Of a stretch of DNA of 64,000 nt, positions 42,978 to 53,310 are shown piece after piece. Position numbers and translations under genes: made by a program. Source of the DNA: Paratrimastix pyriformis (Eukaryota > Preaxostyla > Paratrimastigidae); contig JAPMOS010000050.1 of the NCBI GenBank assembly GCA_027972325.1, forward strand, positions 67,501-131,500, written 5' to 3'. The notes beneath the pieces are model-generated. The model saw only the letters and a program-made list of their open reading frames with translations. It searched no databases and was not told the DNA's origin. Within the stretch, counting starts at the first letter, position 1, and each line of letters starts with the position of its first letter.

Positions 42978-43162
42978 GTGTGTGTGTGTGTGTGTGTGAT
43001 ACTTCCCGGCTTGCGCCGAGTCCGGAATCGGGCCGAAGCCCGCGGGTGACATGATCCCCCCCGGGCCGCCTTCCCGCAGGACAAGTCCTGCAGAAAGAGC
43101 ACCCCAGGGAGTTCATGGGTCGGCTACCGTCCCTCCAGGGGCGGTCTCCGCCGACTTCCGGA

Positions 43163-44200
43163 CTACAGCTCTTCTTTCATTCCTGCCTCAAATTTTTCGC
43201 ACTTCTTCCTTTGCTGAATCGCTATGAGCATCGTTTTCCTGATTCCTGCCAGCTCGCTTCCCACCTCCTTTTGAGTGTCTTCATCCACAATTCCCATTTC
43301 CGCTGCCAGTCTACATGCATTCGCGTATTCCATCTTAACACCGCACTTCGCTCTCAACCTCCTCATCACCTTCGTCACCACCGCCTCCGATATCCCCCTC
43401 CAGTTGTAAAGCGCTTCCCCATCTCTCGGGCGGCCCTCATAGTTTACCTGCACCATGCAACTCCCGGCCTCCTTCCTCAACATCGCCTCCAAAGCCCACA
43501 ACGGGGCTGGGTCCATCGGGAATCTCTCCCTAGCCCGCCCATTCTCAAACATCAGAATCCCCACATCAAACCGCGCCTTCCCCACCACTTTCCTCCCGGT
43601 GCGCCAGAAACTCGGCTCCCAAAAGGCAAAACCACCCTCCTGGATGATGAAAAGCTCACGCATCTGAATGTCCCCTTGATCGCCAAGCTCACACCGTGCT
43701 TCGGCTCACTCCCCGGCTGGATTCTGTTCGCTTTCCCTTCCCCGTACGGCACAATAACAATGCATCTAAACGCTCTTTTCCTCCTCTACCAATCGGGCTC
43801 TCCGCCCACTCTCCAATTGCTCGGAAAACCGATCCATCTCCTCCTGGGGTTATATTCCGGATTCGCATAAATCAACAAGTCCCGATTCTCCTTAAATAGC
43901 CCGTACCCATCCACCGAACCTCCCAGGAACCAGTCTTCCTTACTCGGCGTTCTATACTCTGGGAAACTGAGATCCGCATTCCCTGGGTGCGAAAACGCCA
44001 TCACCGTTAGGCTTCCCGCCTGCCTCAGCAACGAAGATATAGTGTGGGGAGTCGTCCATTGGTTCCTCAGCGTACTCATATGCGTCCGCCCCTCCTTTAC
44101 TGTCGTGCTTTTCCCTTCCTCATATCGGTCACACATCTCAGCCACCTCTGTCGAGAACCTTTCCCAAAACTGTCCCATGTTCTCGCCCGAAACCATCTCC
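43163..44200 (-). pseudogene. Inner LINE ORF2: unrecognised C-terminal region
   Basis: About 330 residues after the knuckle: NMGQFWERFSTEVAEMCDRY, NQWTTPHTISSLLRQAGSLT, NRDLLIYANPEYNPRRRWIG, then FRCIVIVPYGEGKANRIQPG and, after a frameshift near 43665, MRELFIIQEGGFAFWEPSFW and KARFDVGILMFENGRARERF, ending GMKEEL. One in-frame stop near 43786. It resembles no LINE domain I know. Confidence 0.6.
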
Positions 44201-44219
44201 CCGGGACCTCTCCATCAAT

Positions 44220-44480
44220 TGCCATAGCCTCACCTTCGTGATCTGCCTGCCCCTTATCTTCACACACTCGCCCATCGGCTCCACCCACTTCTCCTCGAGC
44301 AACTGGTCCGGGTCTTCAGCTCCCTCCGCCTTGTCCAACCACTCAATTAGCTTCACTGCATCCGCCCCTTTCCATCTCTCCCCCACACATCCCGCCATCC
44401 CTGGGCACTCAAACACCAAGTGGTTCATGTGGTCCCTCACCCCACACCAACACTTCCCATCCCCCCTCCCCGTTGATGTA
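44220..44480 (-). pseudogene. Inner LINE ORF2: Cys/His knuckle
   Basis: GKCWCGVRDHMNHLVFECPG gives CxC...H...H...C, as found after RNase H or RT in many LINEs. Followed by EWLDKAEGAEDPDQLLEEKW. Confidence 0.7.
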
Positions 44481-44596
44481 GAACCGGATGTTGGCCGTGA
44501 TATACCGCTGCAGGATTGCCATCATCGCCAGCTTCCCTGACATCTCACACCTCATCGTTTGCACGTTGATCCCTCCGTTGCGACTCTCTGCATTAA

Positions 44597-45200
44597 TCAA
44601 CACAATCTCGTTTTTCTTTTACGAGCCGCCCTCCACATTCGACTTTTCCTCCCCCATTCCTTCATCACCTCTCTGAAGTCTGTCTCCACCTCCTTCCCGT
44701 CACTTCTCCGCACCAGCTTGAATCCCCATCCTTTCTCTTCGGGCACCACGCTCGGCTCCATCTTTATGCTCCGTCCCGCAATCTTGTCTGCCAATCTGTT
44801 CCCCTCCGCATCCAGCGACGCACTAGTTTCCTGATGTCCCTTAACCCAGACCAGTCGTATCTCTCCACGATGCTCCTTCACAATCCGCTGCCCCCTCCGC
44901 AGCAGTCCCTCCGCCTTCGATTCTATCAGATCCGTTGGTTTCCACCAACCCTTTATCAGTCCCTCAACCCACCCCTTTGCCACTTTACTGTCCGTTCTCA
45001 CTTCCACATTCGCATCCTGTCCAATCCGAATAGCCTCCAGAATAGCCTCCAACTCCGCTTCATTGTTAGTCTGCCCCGACCCGAACACCTCCTCCCCGCT
45101 CTCACCGCCAGCGCCCCATTTTTAATCTCTCAATCACCGCGAACGCCGCCCGTCTTTCCTTCCGGCTTCTTGTCGCACTCCCATCAGTATAAACAACCTC
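44597..45200 (-). pseudogene. Inner LINE ORF2: RNase H
   Basis: VVYTDGSATRSRKERRAAFA holds the first catalytic Asp; QTNNEAELEAILEAIRIGQD the Glu; VRTDSKVAKGWVEGL the second Asp; and LVWVKGHQ...EGNRLADKIAG the last His/Asp motif. All four acidic sites are present. A frameshift lies between the first two motifs. Confidence 0.88.
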
Positions 45201-46258
45201 CATTCCGCCTCTGGCTCCACCACTCTTACTTCCACCTCATCACACTCCGCCATCAACTCCTCCCGCCTTTTCCACAATACCTCGTCCCACTCACCAGCCC
45301 TCGCCCTCCCCATCTTGTTCCCCCTCCCCTCCACCTGCCCTTCCGCCCTCTCTTTCTTCTCGCTCGCCTCAATCTGCATCCGACCCCCTCCTCCCCATCT
45401 TCGCTCCTTCCCTTCTTACTCTCCCCCTTTCCCACCCCATCCTCCCCTCCCATGTTTCCTCCGTTTCACCACTGCCACCTTCCCCCGACGCACTGCAACT
45501 TTGCTTGCCTCTTGACTCTTGGTTTCGCTTCCCCGACCGCCCCAACCCCCCGACTCCCCTCACTCCTTCCTTCATTCCCCTTATCTGCATTGCCTTCCTC
45601 CTTTTCCTTCTCCACTCTCCGCCTTTTCCGCCCCTCCTCCGCCGACTCCTCCTCCCGAATCCGCCTCGCCAATTGCAGATAGTCCGGACTCACCCTGTTA
45701 CCATACAGACACACCCGCTTTTTGATCGTCTCCACATACTGCGGCATCACCCCTTTCCAATGAAATCTTCCCCATGATGAGGTCCGCCACACTCCGAATC
45801 TTCCTTTCATGAGGGTCTGTCTGTGCTTCTTTGTTATCTTGTAGGCTCCGCCATCTCTTCCAGTGTCGTCGGCATGCCGTACTTCACTTCCTCCTTCAGT
45901 TTCTCACCGTCCCTCAGGATCGCCATGTCTCTCCTGTGCATCACCTGCAACGCCCCAATCACCACCCCGGCATCTTCTCCTGCCCGTGCATCTTCACCCA
46001 CTTCCCTGCATCATCCAACAGCGGCTCACGCGTCGTCCACAATTTCTGCAGCAGCACGATCTCCTCCCTCAGCACCACTCCACACCCCTGCTCGTCCGCC
46101 ATCCTCCCCAGAATTTGTGTCATCACCATCATATCATGGACATCAATCGGGTCCTTCAGCCCCATACCCCTTCCTCCTCCGGAAAGAACAGCACCTCTGC
46201 CGGGTCGCATTTCCCAATACAACCTCCGATTTCCTGAACACCCTCGCATATCTCTGCT

Positions 46259-47610
46259 TCAGTGTTTCCAAGTCCCTTGTCGGCATTGGGCACTGCCTCG
46301 CCGTGTATTGTATGTCGAGACACACTCATTAATCATTTGCACCATCAACCTCGGAGGGACCTTCTTGTCCATGAGCCTGTGCAGTCGCCCACACATTTTC
46401 TGGATCACCTTCTCCGTGTTGACCTTCATGTTCATCTCCTCATCTATCCATATCCCAAGATACCGAATTGCTCCACCCTTTGCTGCACTCTGATCTTCGA
46501 CCCTCTCCCAGATCCAAGTCCGTCTTCCCTTCACCCCGCCACACAGGTAGTCACACTTGCTCCACGACAGCTCCATACCAGCCTCTTCCACTTTCCGCCT
46601 TACCGTATTCACCAAACGGACCATCTGTTCCCTTGTTCTCGTCACCAACATAATGTCGTCCGCAAATGCCAACACCTTTACCTTCCTGCCGCTATCCAGA
46701 ATATAGCGCCTCCTGTCGTCTCACCTCCGCCAAGACTCCTCCATGAAGGAGATAAACAGCAGGCAGGACAACGGGTCCCCTTGACTAATTCCTCTCTCAA
46801 TGTCATAGCTATCCGTCAACCCGTACCCCGTGATCACCCGCGCCTTTCTCCCCTCATACAAGCTGTCCACATACCTGACAAATTCCTCTTCCACCCCCAT
46901 CCTTCTCAACCCCCTCCTGAGCGCCTCCATGTCAACTGTATCATAGGCCTTTCTTATATCTAGCGCGCACATGTGGAACTCCTTACCTCCCATAATCTTC
47001 GAGTCCGTCAACACCCCCAAAATCTCGGCAATAGGCGTCTCAATCCTCCGATCCCTCAGGAAACCAAACTGCTCCGCCCCGAATACCCCTTTTCAACGCA
47101 CCAGTCTTGAAATCTCGAGGCAATCACTACCTGCAGTCCTTTCAAAAAAACCTGTATTAAAGTTATAGGCCTTCTGCCGGCCGGATCCCCGGATGCTCCG
47201 TCTGCGATTTGGTTGCCATATAGACCGAGCTGAGTTTCAGCTCCTCAGGAACCTCAGACTTCTCCAACATCTCGTTGTATCGCCTCCCAACCACTCCTTA
47301 ATTTCGTCCTGACAAGCATGGACCATCTCCGCCGTCACTCCATCCGGGCCAGCTGCTTTCCCGTCCGGCAACGCCCCCAGTATTGGATATCATGCGTCGT
47401 CAGAGGGGCCATAATTACCCTTCCACCCACGCCTCCCGTTACCTCCTTCAGTCTTTGCCCCCGTCCCCCACCGGCAGCTTCCTTTTGCAAGCCCCGCCAT
47501 GAATCCCCACCATCCCTCTTAACCTCCGCCGGGTCCGACACCACCCTGTCCATCTTCCCCTCCGCATTTCGAGTCACGTAGGTTGTAATTGGCGCCGCGC
47601 CATCCGTCAT
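46259..47610 (-). pseudogene. Inner LINE ORF2: reverse transcriptase
   Basis: In order: ALPDGKAAGPDGVTAEMVHA, AEQFGFLRDRRIETPIAEIL, MCALDIRKAYDTVDMEALRR, YDIERGISQGDPLSCLLFIS, VLAFADDIMLVTRTREQMVR and IRYLGIWIDEEMNMKVNTEK. FADD is the catalytic pair. Several frameshifts (near 47330, 47100 and 46700). Confidence 0.88.
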
Positions 47611-47789
47611 GATACCCTTATAGATACGCTTGCGCTTTCCTCCAATGCCCTATCTCTTACCATAATGCACCAACCTCATCTTCGCCAACTGTTTCAACAT
47701 CTCCTTCCTCTTATTCAAGTCCTCCTCCGCCAGCGCTCTCCTCCTCAATTTCTTTATCCTGAAAGGCTCAAAATCTCGATCCGTATTCA

Positions 47790-48920
47790 TCACATCCCTA
47801 TAGCCAAAACGCAGCCAGCTGTTACCCGAAGAAACTCACTCATCTGTTCAAATGATGGCTCCTCCCCCTTCACAGCTGCCTCTCGCAACATTTGCGCAAC
47901 CTTCCCACGGTACTTTTCCATTTTCCCAACCATAACATCATACTCCTCCTTCTTCTTGTCCCGCAACAGTGCCTCCACCTCCGTCCGGGAAGGGCAGATG
48001 GCCACCTTCCTCCGAGCCATTTTCACCGCAGAAGGCGCCATGTTTCGGAGATCCGTTACAATCATGTGGTGATCCGTGACCGCCTGCCACTGAATCTCAT
48101 CATTCCGCCAAACAAACAAATTGTCCAGCACCCTCCCCATTGTCCCCTGCGTCGACAGACACAAATCCAACCGGGCCCTCCCCTTCCCTTCATGCTCTTC
48201 CTCTTTCGCCACCGTCCCACCCTTCCGGCTCCGGATAAAAGTTATCTCCCCCGCCTTCCCAACCATCTTCGCCACATCATACAATCCCAGTTTCTCTTGC
48301 TCCCCTCCTTCCTTAGCCCATCCGTTCGCATCTGTGTACACCACGACTCCTCTCCCATCCGACGCCCCCCCCGCCACACACTCCTCCAACCGCTCCAAGA
48401 TCACACTCCTTACCCTCACGTTCGCCTCTCCGTCTCCAGTAGGAAAATACATGTTGATGAGTCTCATCTGATTCTTCCCCTCCGTCCAGTCCATAAACAT
48501 GAGATAACCAGGAATCACCTCCGTAATCTTTCGCACTGCCACTTGCAATGTTTTTCTATACCCAATCATCACCCCCCCTCTCGGGTGCCTCTTAACAGAC
48601 TCCTCCGCCACTGAGCTCCTCCAGCACCACCCCTTCATCCATTTTTCCTGCAAAAACTCCTTGTTGTCCCTCGTTCCTTTCGTCTCCTGCAAGAGCGCTA
48701 TGTCCGTTCGACCCACCTTTAGCAAATCTTCTACATTTTTCTTTTTCCATTCCGAGCCCAGCCCCCGCACATTCCATCCGACCACCCTCACCCGATCCTC
48801 CTCTTTCCCCGGCAACCCCGCCCTCAAGTTAGCCTCCTTTTTTTCGCAGCACCACTTTTCCACCCCACAAAATTCTTCCGCCTCCGCCTTCTCATCATAC
48901 ACCCGCTCAATATCCAGCAT
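47790..48920 (-). CDS. Inner LINE ORF2: APE endonuclease
   Basis: One open frame: VRVVGWNVRGLGSEWKKKNV, DIALLQETKGTRDNKEFLQE, RHPRGGVMIGYRKTLQVAVR, MRLINMYFPTGDGEANVRVR, VVVYTDANGWAKEGGEQEKL, ARLDLCLSTQGTMGRVLDNL and AVTDHHMIVTD. These are the N, E, Y, D/N and DH motifs of apurinic-type endonucleases that nick the target for priming. The frame upstream joins the protease-like part. Confidence 0.9.
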   Translation of the reverse strand: MLDIERVYDEKAEAEEFCGVEKWCCEKKEANLRAGLPGKEEDRVRVVGWNVRGLGSEWKKKNVEDLLKVGRTDIALLQETKGTRDNKEFLQEKWMKGWCWRSSVAEESVKRHPRGGVMIGYRKTLQVAVRKITEVIPGYLMFMDWTEGKNQMRLINMYFPTGDGEANVRVRSVILERLEECVAGGASDGRGVVVYTDANGWAKEGGEQEKLGLYDVAKMVGKAGEITFIRSRKGGTVAKEEEHEGKGRARLDLCLSTQGTMGRVLDNLFVWRNDEIQWQAVTDHHMIVTDLRNMAPSAVKMARRKVAICPSRTEVEALLRDKKKEEYDVMVGKMEKYRGKVAQMLREAAVKGEEPSFEQMSEFLRVTAGCVLAIGM

Positions 48921-49157
48921 TTTCGCTTTTTGCCTCTTCTTCCTCTGCGCATCCCTTTCCCTTCCTTCTCCGCGCCTTCACTCCCTTCCCCTCCCCCGCA
49001 GGCACCCTGACTTCCGGGTAACTATCCCCCACTGCAGATAGGCTTCCCACACCCACCCCCATGCCCTGCTCCGCCCCGGCCCATCCCCGCTCCCCAGCCT
49101 TCCCACCTCCCATCTGCATCTTCACACCTCCGAACGCCGGACCCAGGGCCGACTTCC

Positions 49158-50255
49158 TCATCTTCGAAGCCTTTTCCTGCCCTCCACATACAGGAACACA
49201 TCTCCATGACCTGCTTCCTCTTCCCCAACTTCTCCGACCCTGCTGTCATTAAACCTCCACCATTGGTCTCCAATCTTTTGACCGCCACCCAGTGTCGCCC
49301 ACCCCCTTCTCCCACAAAACTCCGCCACCGCTACCATGTGGTACACCTTACCGCCCATTTCCACCACATCCGGCTGGACCCTCCATTGCCTCTTATCAAC
49401 CATCCCTTCCCTACCCCGCGTCACTTGGACGACCATAACACCCTCTGTTCCCACCACCCGCTCCTCCCTCGCATGCCAACGATCCACCCCACACCCAGGG
49501 CACCTTTTTCGTATCCTCTGATTTGAAAGGATCACCCTTCCCACAGCGTCACTCATTTTCTCGAAATCCCGCTCCAATCTCACCGTTAGATCGCTTCTCT
49601 CTCTCCGTTCCGCTGCTCATAAGCTCACACTCCTGACATGTGTCCTCTACTTCCACAGTTACCTTTGCCGCGATCCCAGACCTCCGCAACAATTCAACGA
49701 GGGCCTCCTCCGCTTCCCCATCCTGCCCTTCGTCCAAACCCCTGGTTCCCTCCCTCCACACCCCATCTTCCCACCCGGGGTCCCATGACCTCCCCGCAAT
49801 ATCTCGTACAACTCACCCACCCCCAGCCGCCTCAACCACCTGGAGGGCCGTGCTGATCCAGCACCGGTGGCCAGTGACATTAACTATTCCTCATACATTC
49901 CGCCCCCATTACCATCCTCCAGCTCTCCATCACCTTCCCCACTCCATTTCCACCTCCATAGCAATCCTGCTCCCCACCGCCTCCAATCTTTTACCGATGT
50001 CATCGTCATTACAATAAAACTCAACCAACCCAACCAGCTTTTTCAAAATTCAGCCAAGTCAATGTCAGCCCACCCCCTTTTCCACCCCTCCTTCATCCCC
50101 ACCCATCTCTTTAATCGGTCAACAATAAAATTCCAATTGGCCTGGCATGCTAAACCTTCCAAGTCCCCCAAGCGTACATTATCACTCGCATCCATGATAT
50201 CCGAGCCAGTCTCCTTTCCAAACCTCCCTGTCCCAAGAGCACTGCCGAAACTCAA
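49158..50255 (-). pseudogene. Inner LINE ORF2: ubiquitin-specific-protease-like domain
   Basis: Minus sense, in order: EGLACQANWNFIVDRLKRWV (Cys box candidate, C-x2-N as in CYxN), QDGEAEEALVELLRRSG (like QQDAxEFL), VEVEDTCQECELMSSG and RIRKRCPGCGVDRW (two CxxC zinc pairs), VMVVQVTRG (like LxIHLKRF), VYHMVAVAEFCG, RHWVAVKRLE (His box, GHY position) and DQWWRFNDSRVGEVGEEEAG, then VFLYVE. The set and order are those of USP/UCH peptidases (family C19). Frameshifts lie near 49300 (two, mutually cancelling) and 49580. In the live element it would have cut ubiquitin-like links or the polyprotein; that role is inference. Confidence 0.75.
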
Positions 50256-50399
50256 AGGAGTCTACAAGGCAAACGGCAACAAGGAAAACATTCGCACAGA
50301 CCGTAAGCAAAAGGAAGCCAGCCCCAGCCACCTGAGCCAAAGTAGTATGCCCCGATGTCGCCAGCCTGTGACGCATTCCCATCCCCGGCATGGTCCTCC

Positions 50400-50825
50400 A
50401 TCCTACCATCAAGGTTTTCCCCAAAGCCGGGGTTCTCCTCTGCTCCTTCCCTCATGAGGTTGTCCCCTTCAGCGGGGTTTTCCTCCTTCTTCTTCTTGAG
50501 GTTGTCCCCCTTGGGGTTTTCCTCCTCCGTGTCCGTCCCCACCCAGCCGATGGCGCCCAGCGATGCCCCTTGAGGTTGTCCCCGACGGCGGGGTTTTCCT
50601 CCTTCTTGAGGTTGTCCCCCTTGGGGTTTTCCTCCATCATGTCCATACCCCACCCAGCCGATGTCGCCCAGCGCTGCCCCTTGAGGTTGTCCCCGACGGC
50701 GGGTTTTCCTCTTTCTTGAGGTTGTCCCCGACGGCGGGGTTTTCCTCCTTCTTGAGGTTGTCCCCGACGGCGGGTTTTCCTTCTTGAGGTTGTCCCCTTC
50801 GGGTTTTCCTCGTACCACTCGGTGA
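50400..50825 (-). repeat. Minisatellite coding EENPKGDNLKK / EENPAVGDNLKG
   Basis: About ten units of roughly 33 bp (TTGAGGTTGTCCCC with TTTTCCTCC) with longer inserts. In one minus frame it gives alternating NPKGDNLK and NPAVGDNLKG words upstream of the protease-like domain. Confidence 0.8.
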
Positions 50826-50839
50826 GGTTTGCCTGCCAC

Positions 50840-51600
50840 ATTTTAGCCAGGTTGTCCTCGACCCTCTCTGGCCACCCCAGGGGTAACGATCCCTAGGGCA
50901 TCCCGCCGACGTAGCACAGCGGCCCCCTCCTCTCCAGCACCCGCAGGAACCGCTGCGGGTGTTAAGGGGGTCCTGGTTTGACCGTTGACCCCTTGACCGG
51001 CCCTAGCGTCACCACCAGTCCTACCGAGATCATCGATCTCAGAAAATGAGTAAACTGTAATAAATGAAAACTTACACAGACCTTCAGACATCGTCCAAAG
51101 TTGCCCATTCCTTCGGAGGTTTTGTGCAGATGCAGGCATTGGAGCTCCCATCTGCTCAGTCCAGTATTGGAATTGGATGACTGAAAAAAAGGTACACACA
51201 GACCAACCCCATTCCAGGAAAGCTCAAAACAATAACCAGACTGCCCTTGACCAGCCCTACCAAGATCAGCGGCCACATTCCTAAAAGTTTCTGAAGATGA
51301 CAAAAAGAATACCGGAAAGACAGACTCTCTCCCAAAGAACGTGCCGCATCAGCAACATCCCAGAGAAGGATCTTCCATCTGACCAGACGGTCAGACAGGC
51401 ATCTCAGGGGCCAGATATCTGAAATTCTAAGGATGAGCCGCTGCCAGACGTCCCAACAACCAACAAACCGGTAGATATTTCCGACACCAGACAGGGCCCA
51501 CCTCCGAGGCAAAGCACTCTGTCCAGCCGGGAGACTATGATCAAAGCATGATTAGAAACTCTCCACCCATCTTCCTCCATCCACAGACCAACGAGACATC
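50840..51600. other. Stretch between ORF1 and ORF2 of the inner LINE
   Basis: AT-richer than its flanks, no domain recognised. It holds two GTCTGTGT motifs (minus sense, 51081 and 51203). Confidence 0.4.
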
Positions 51601-52163
51601 GGCTAGACATACCACACCAACCTGAGGGCAGCCGCCACCCAATGCAGCCACCACACCAAGCCGGCACACCATCCAACCACCGTTGGAAAGTAGGGGCGCT
51701 CAGCCCACCAGAAAACGCGGGAGAAAACAGCCATCCCAACCCCGCCAACCCTCCTGATCCCATCTCTCTCCCGTCCACCACCGGCCCCTTCGCCCCTTCC
51801 AGAGGTCTTCCCCTTCTCCGTACCAGCATTCCCAGTTCTCATTACCAGTCTTTATCCAACCCATACGACCACGCTTCTCGCCCCTCTCTTTTTGATCAAC
51901 AAGGCCAATTCCATTTACCCTACCGTGGACCCAATTCTCTTCGACCACCGTCTGCATCCAAAAGCACCATACACATATCACTTCCTGTCTTTGCACTACC
52001 TTCTCCAATTTTACCCCACTCCACCTTCTTTTCCTTCATTCGATTGCTCCCCCGCCAACCACTCTCCTCCCCACGCCATTCCAATAGAAGGCTGTTTCTT
52101 TCCACACGCATGTCCCAGGAGCAAGAGCGTAAGAGGGTGGAAGAGAAACACAGCCCCCAACCT

Positions 52164-53226
52164 TTACTTGAACTTCTTCCCCGCATTCACCCCCACCGAC
52201 ACCTTCACCACACGCGGACGCGACTCCGCTTCAAAGCGTCGATGGCCTCCCTCTGCTCCGGGGTTGCCATGACACAAAACGTCCCGTCCCACCGCCCACT
52301 TGACCACGCCACTTCTGATCTCCAAATATCGGAGACCTCTACCACAATGTGGTGGTTCTTGAGGTACTCCTGCATCTGCTGCGGCCACTCGACACCGGCC
52401 GCACGAATAAAGGCCAAACGATGGTCCGCCCGGAGAGGCCGATCCTCCCCGGAGCGATCTGTACTATGCGCTTGCCCCGGAAGATCTCCGGGATGTGGGG
52501 CTGTCCCACCGAGCATGTCACAGACACACGCCATGCACCCGGCTGGCGAGCAGGCTTGACCCAAACTACCGGGGTGGCGATCAATAAGTCAGCGATTGCG
52601 AACAGACACTGCGCACTCGGGTTCGCTTCACGCAACCATTGGCGAACCTCCTCTTCTTTAGCTTCCAGGGGCAAACCACCCAGATGAGCCCTCATTGTAA
52701 CAAAGGTCACAGCTGAGGCCGGCCGCTCACATTCACTTCCCAGATCAGTCAGGACGGCCTGATTCCGACTTGCAAAAGCTCCAAGAATCTCCGCGGCATC
52801 GGGTCTCAGACACGTCACGCCAAAAGTTCCTTCTTCCAGGCCTTGTTGAACACGGGCCTCGCCAAGGATCTCACGAAGCTGGCATTCAAGTTCGTACCAG
52901 CTAAATTGCACAGCACTTGGCTCAAATTTAATAGCGAATCTCATTGTCTCAGCCTGTAATTCACAAAAGGCAATTGACAAACAAAGACCCAAGATGAGCC
53001 CAACAAACATCCTTGATAGGCGGACTTTCGGTAGGAAAGCCACTATCCAATTAACACAGACCATAACTTTTTCCTTCTTTTCACCCTGCTCCTCGGCCTG
53101 GCTCTTTTCGGCCACTCTTTTTTTACCAGCCGCCTCCATTCTTTGGCGATTGGCTTCAGCCTCAACACTTTCCAGCGTCAGAGGAACCGCACCAGCATCT
53201 TCAACAGAATGAGTTTCAGAAGACAT
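52164..53226 (-). pseudogene. Inner LINE ORF1
   Basis: Starts MSSETHSVEDAG 70 bases inside the insertion, followed by a charged stretch (NRQRMEAAGKKRVAEKSQAE) and later FVTMRAHLGGLPLEAKEEEV and RLAFIRAAGVEWPQQMQEYL. It probably encodes the nucleic-acid-binding partner, judged by position. A frameshift lies near 52430. A 108-nt GTCTG...ACAG segment (52954-53061) could be a retained intron. Confidence 0.6.
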
Positions 53227-53296
53227 CGTCAATTGGCCAATAGAAAAGGCGAAGATCCCAAATTCAAACACTTTCCAGGTCGGTAGGACCGGGGGA

Positions 53297-53310
53297 AGGC
53301 CACTGGGGCC
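53297..53310. repeat. Target duplication, right
   Basis: AGGCCACTGGGGCC, identical to 42964-42977. Confidence 0.85.

Larger units (their letters stand above)
42978..53296 (-). mobile_element. Inner LINE, 10.3 kb, nearly full length
   Basis: Inserted in the outer LINE between two 14-bp direct repeats. Minus sense: short 5' UTR from 53296, ORF1 from 53226, a repeat-bearing stretch, ORF2 (protease-like, APE, RT, RNase H, knuckle, C-terminal region) ending near 43163, a 3' UTR and an (AC)n tail at 42978-42998. The plus strand of the coding part is strikingly pyrimidine-rich. ORF2 carries several frameshifts, so this copy is dead but not old. Confidence 0.85.

Noticed and set aside
51055-51203. 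GTCTGTGT...CAG pairs 23-27 nt apart as tiny introns
   Set aside because: No frame or domain supports them, and they are far shorter than the other introns.
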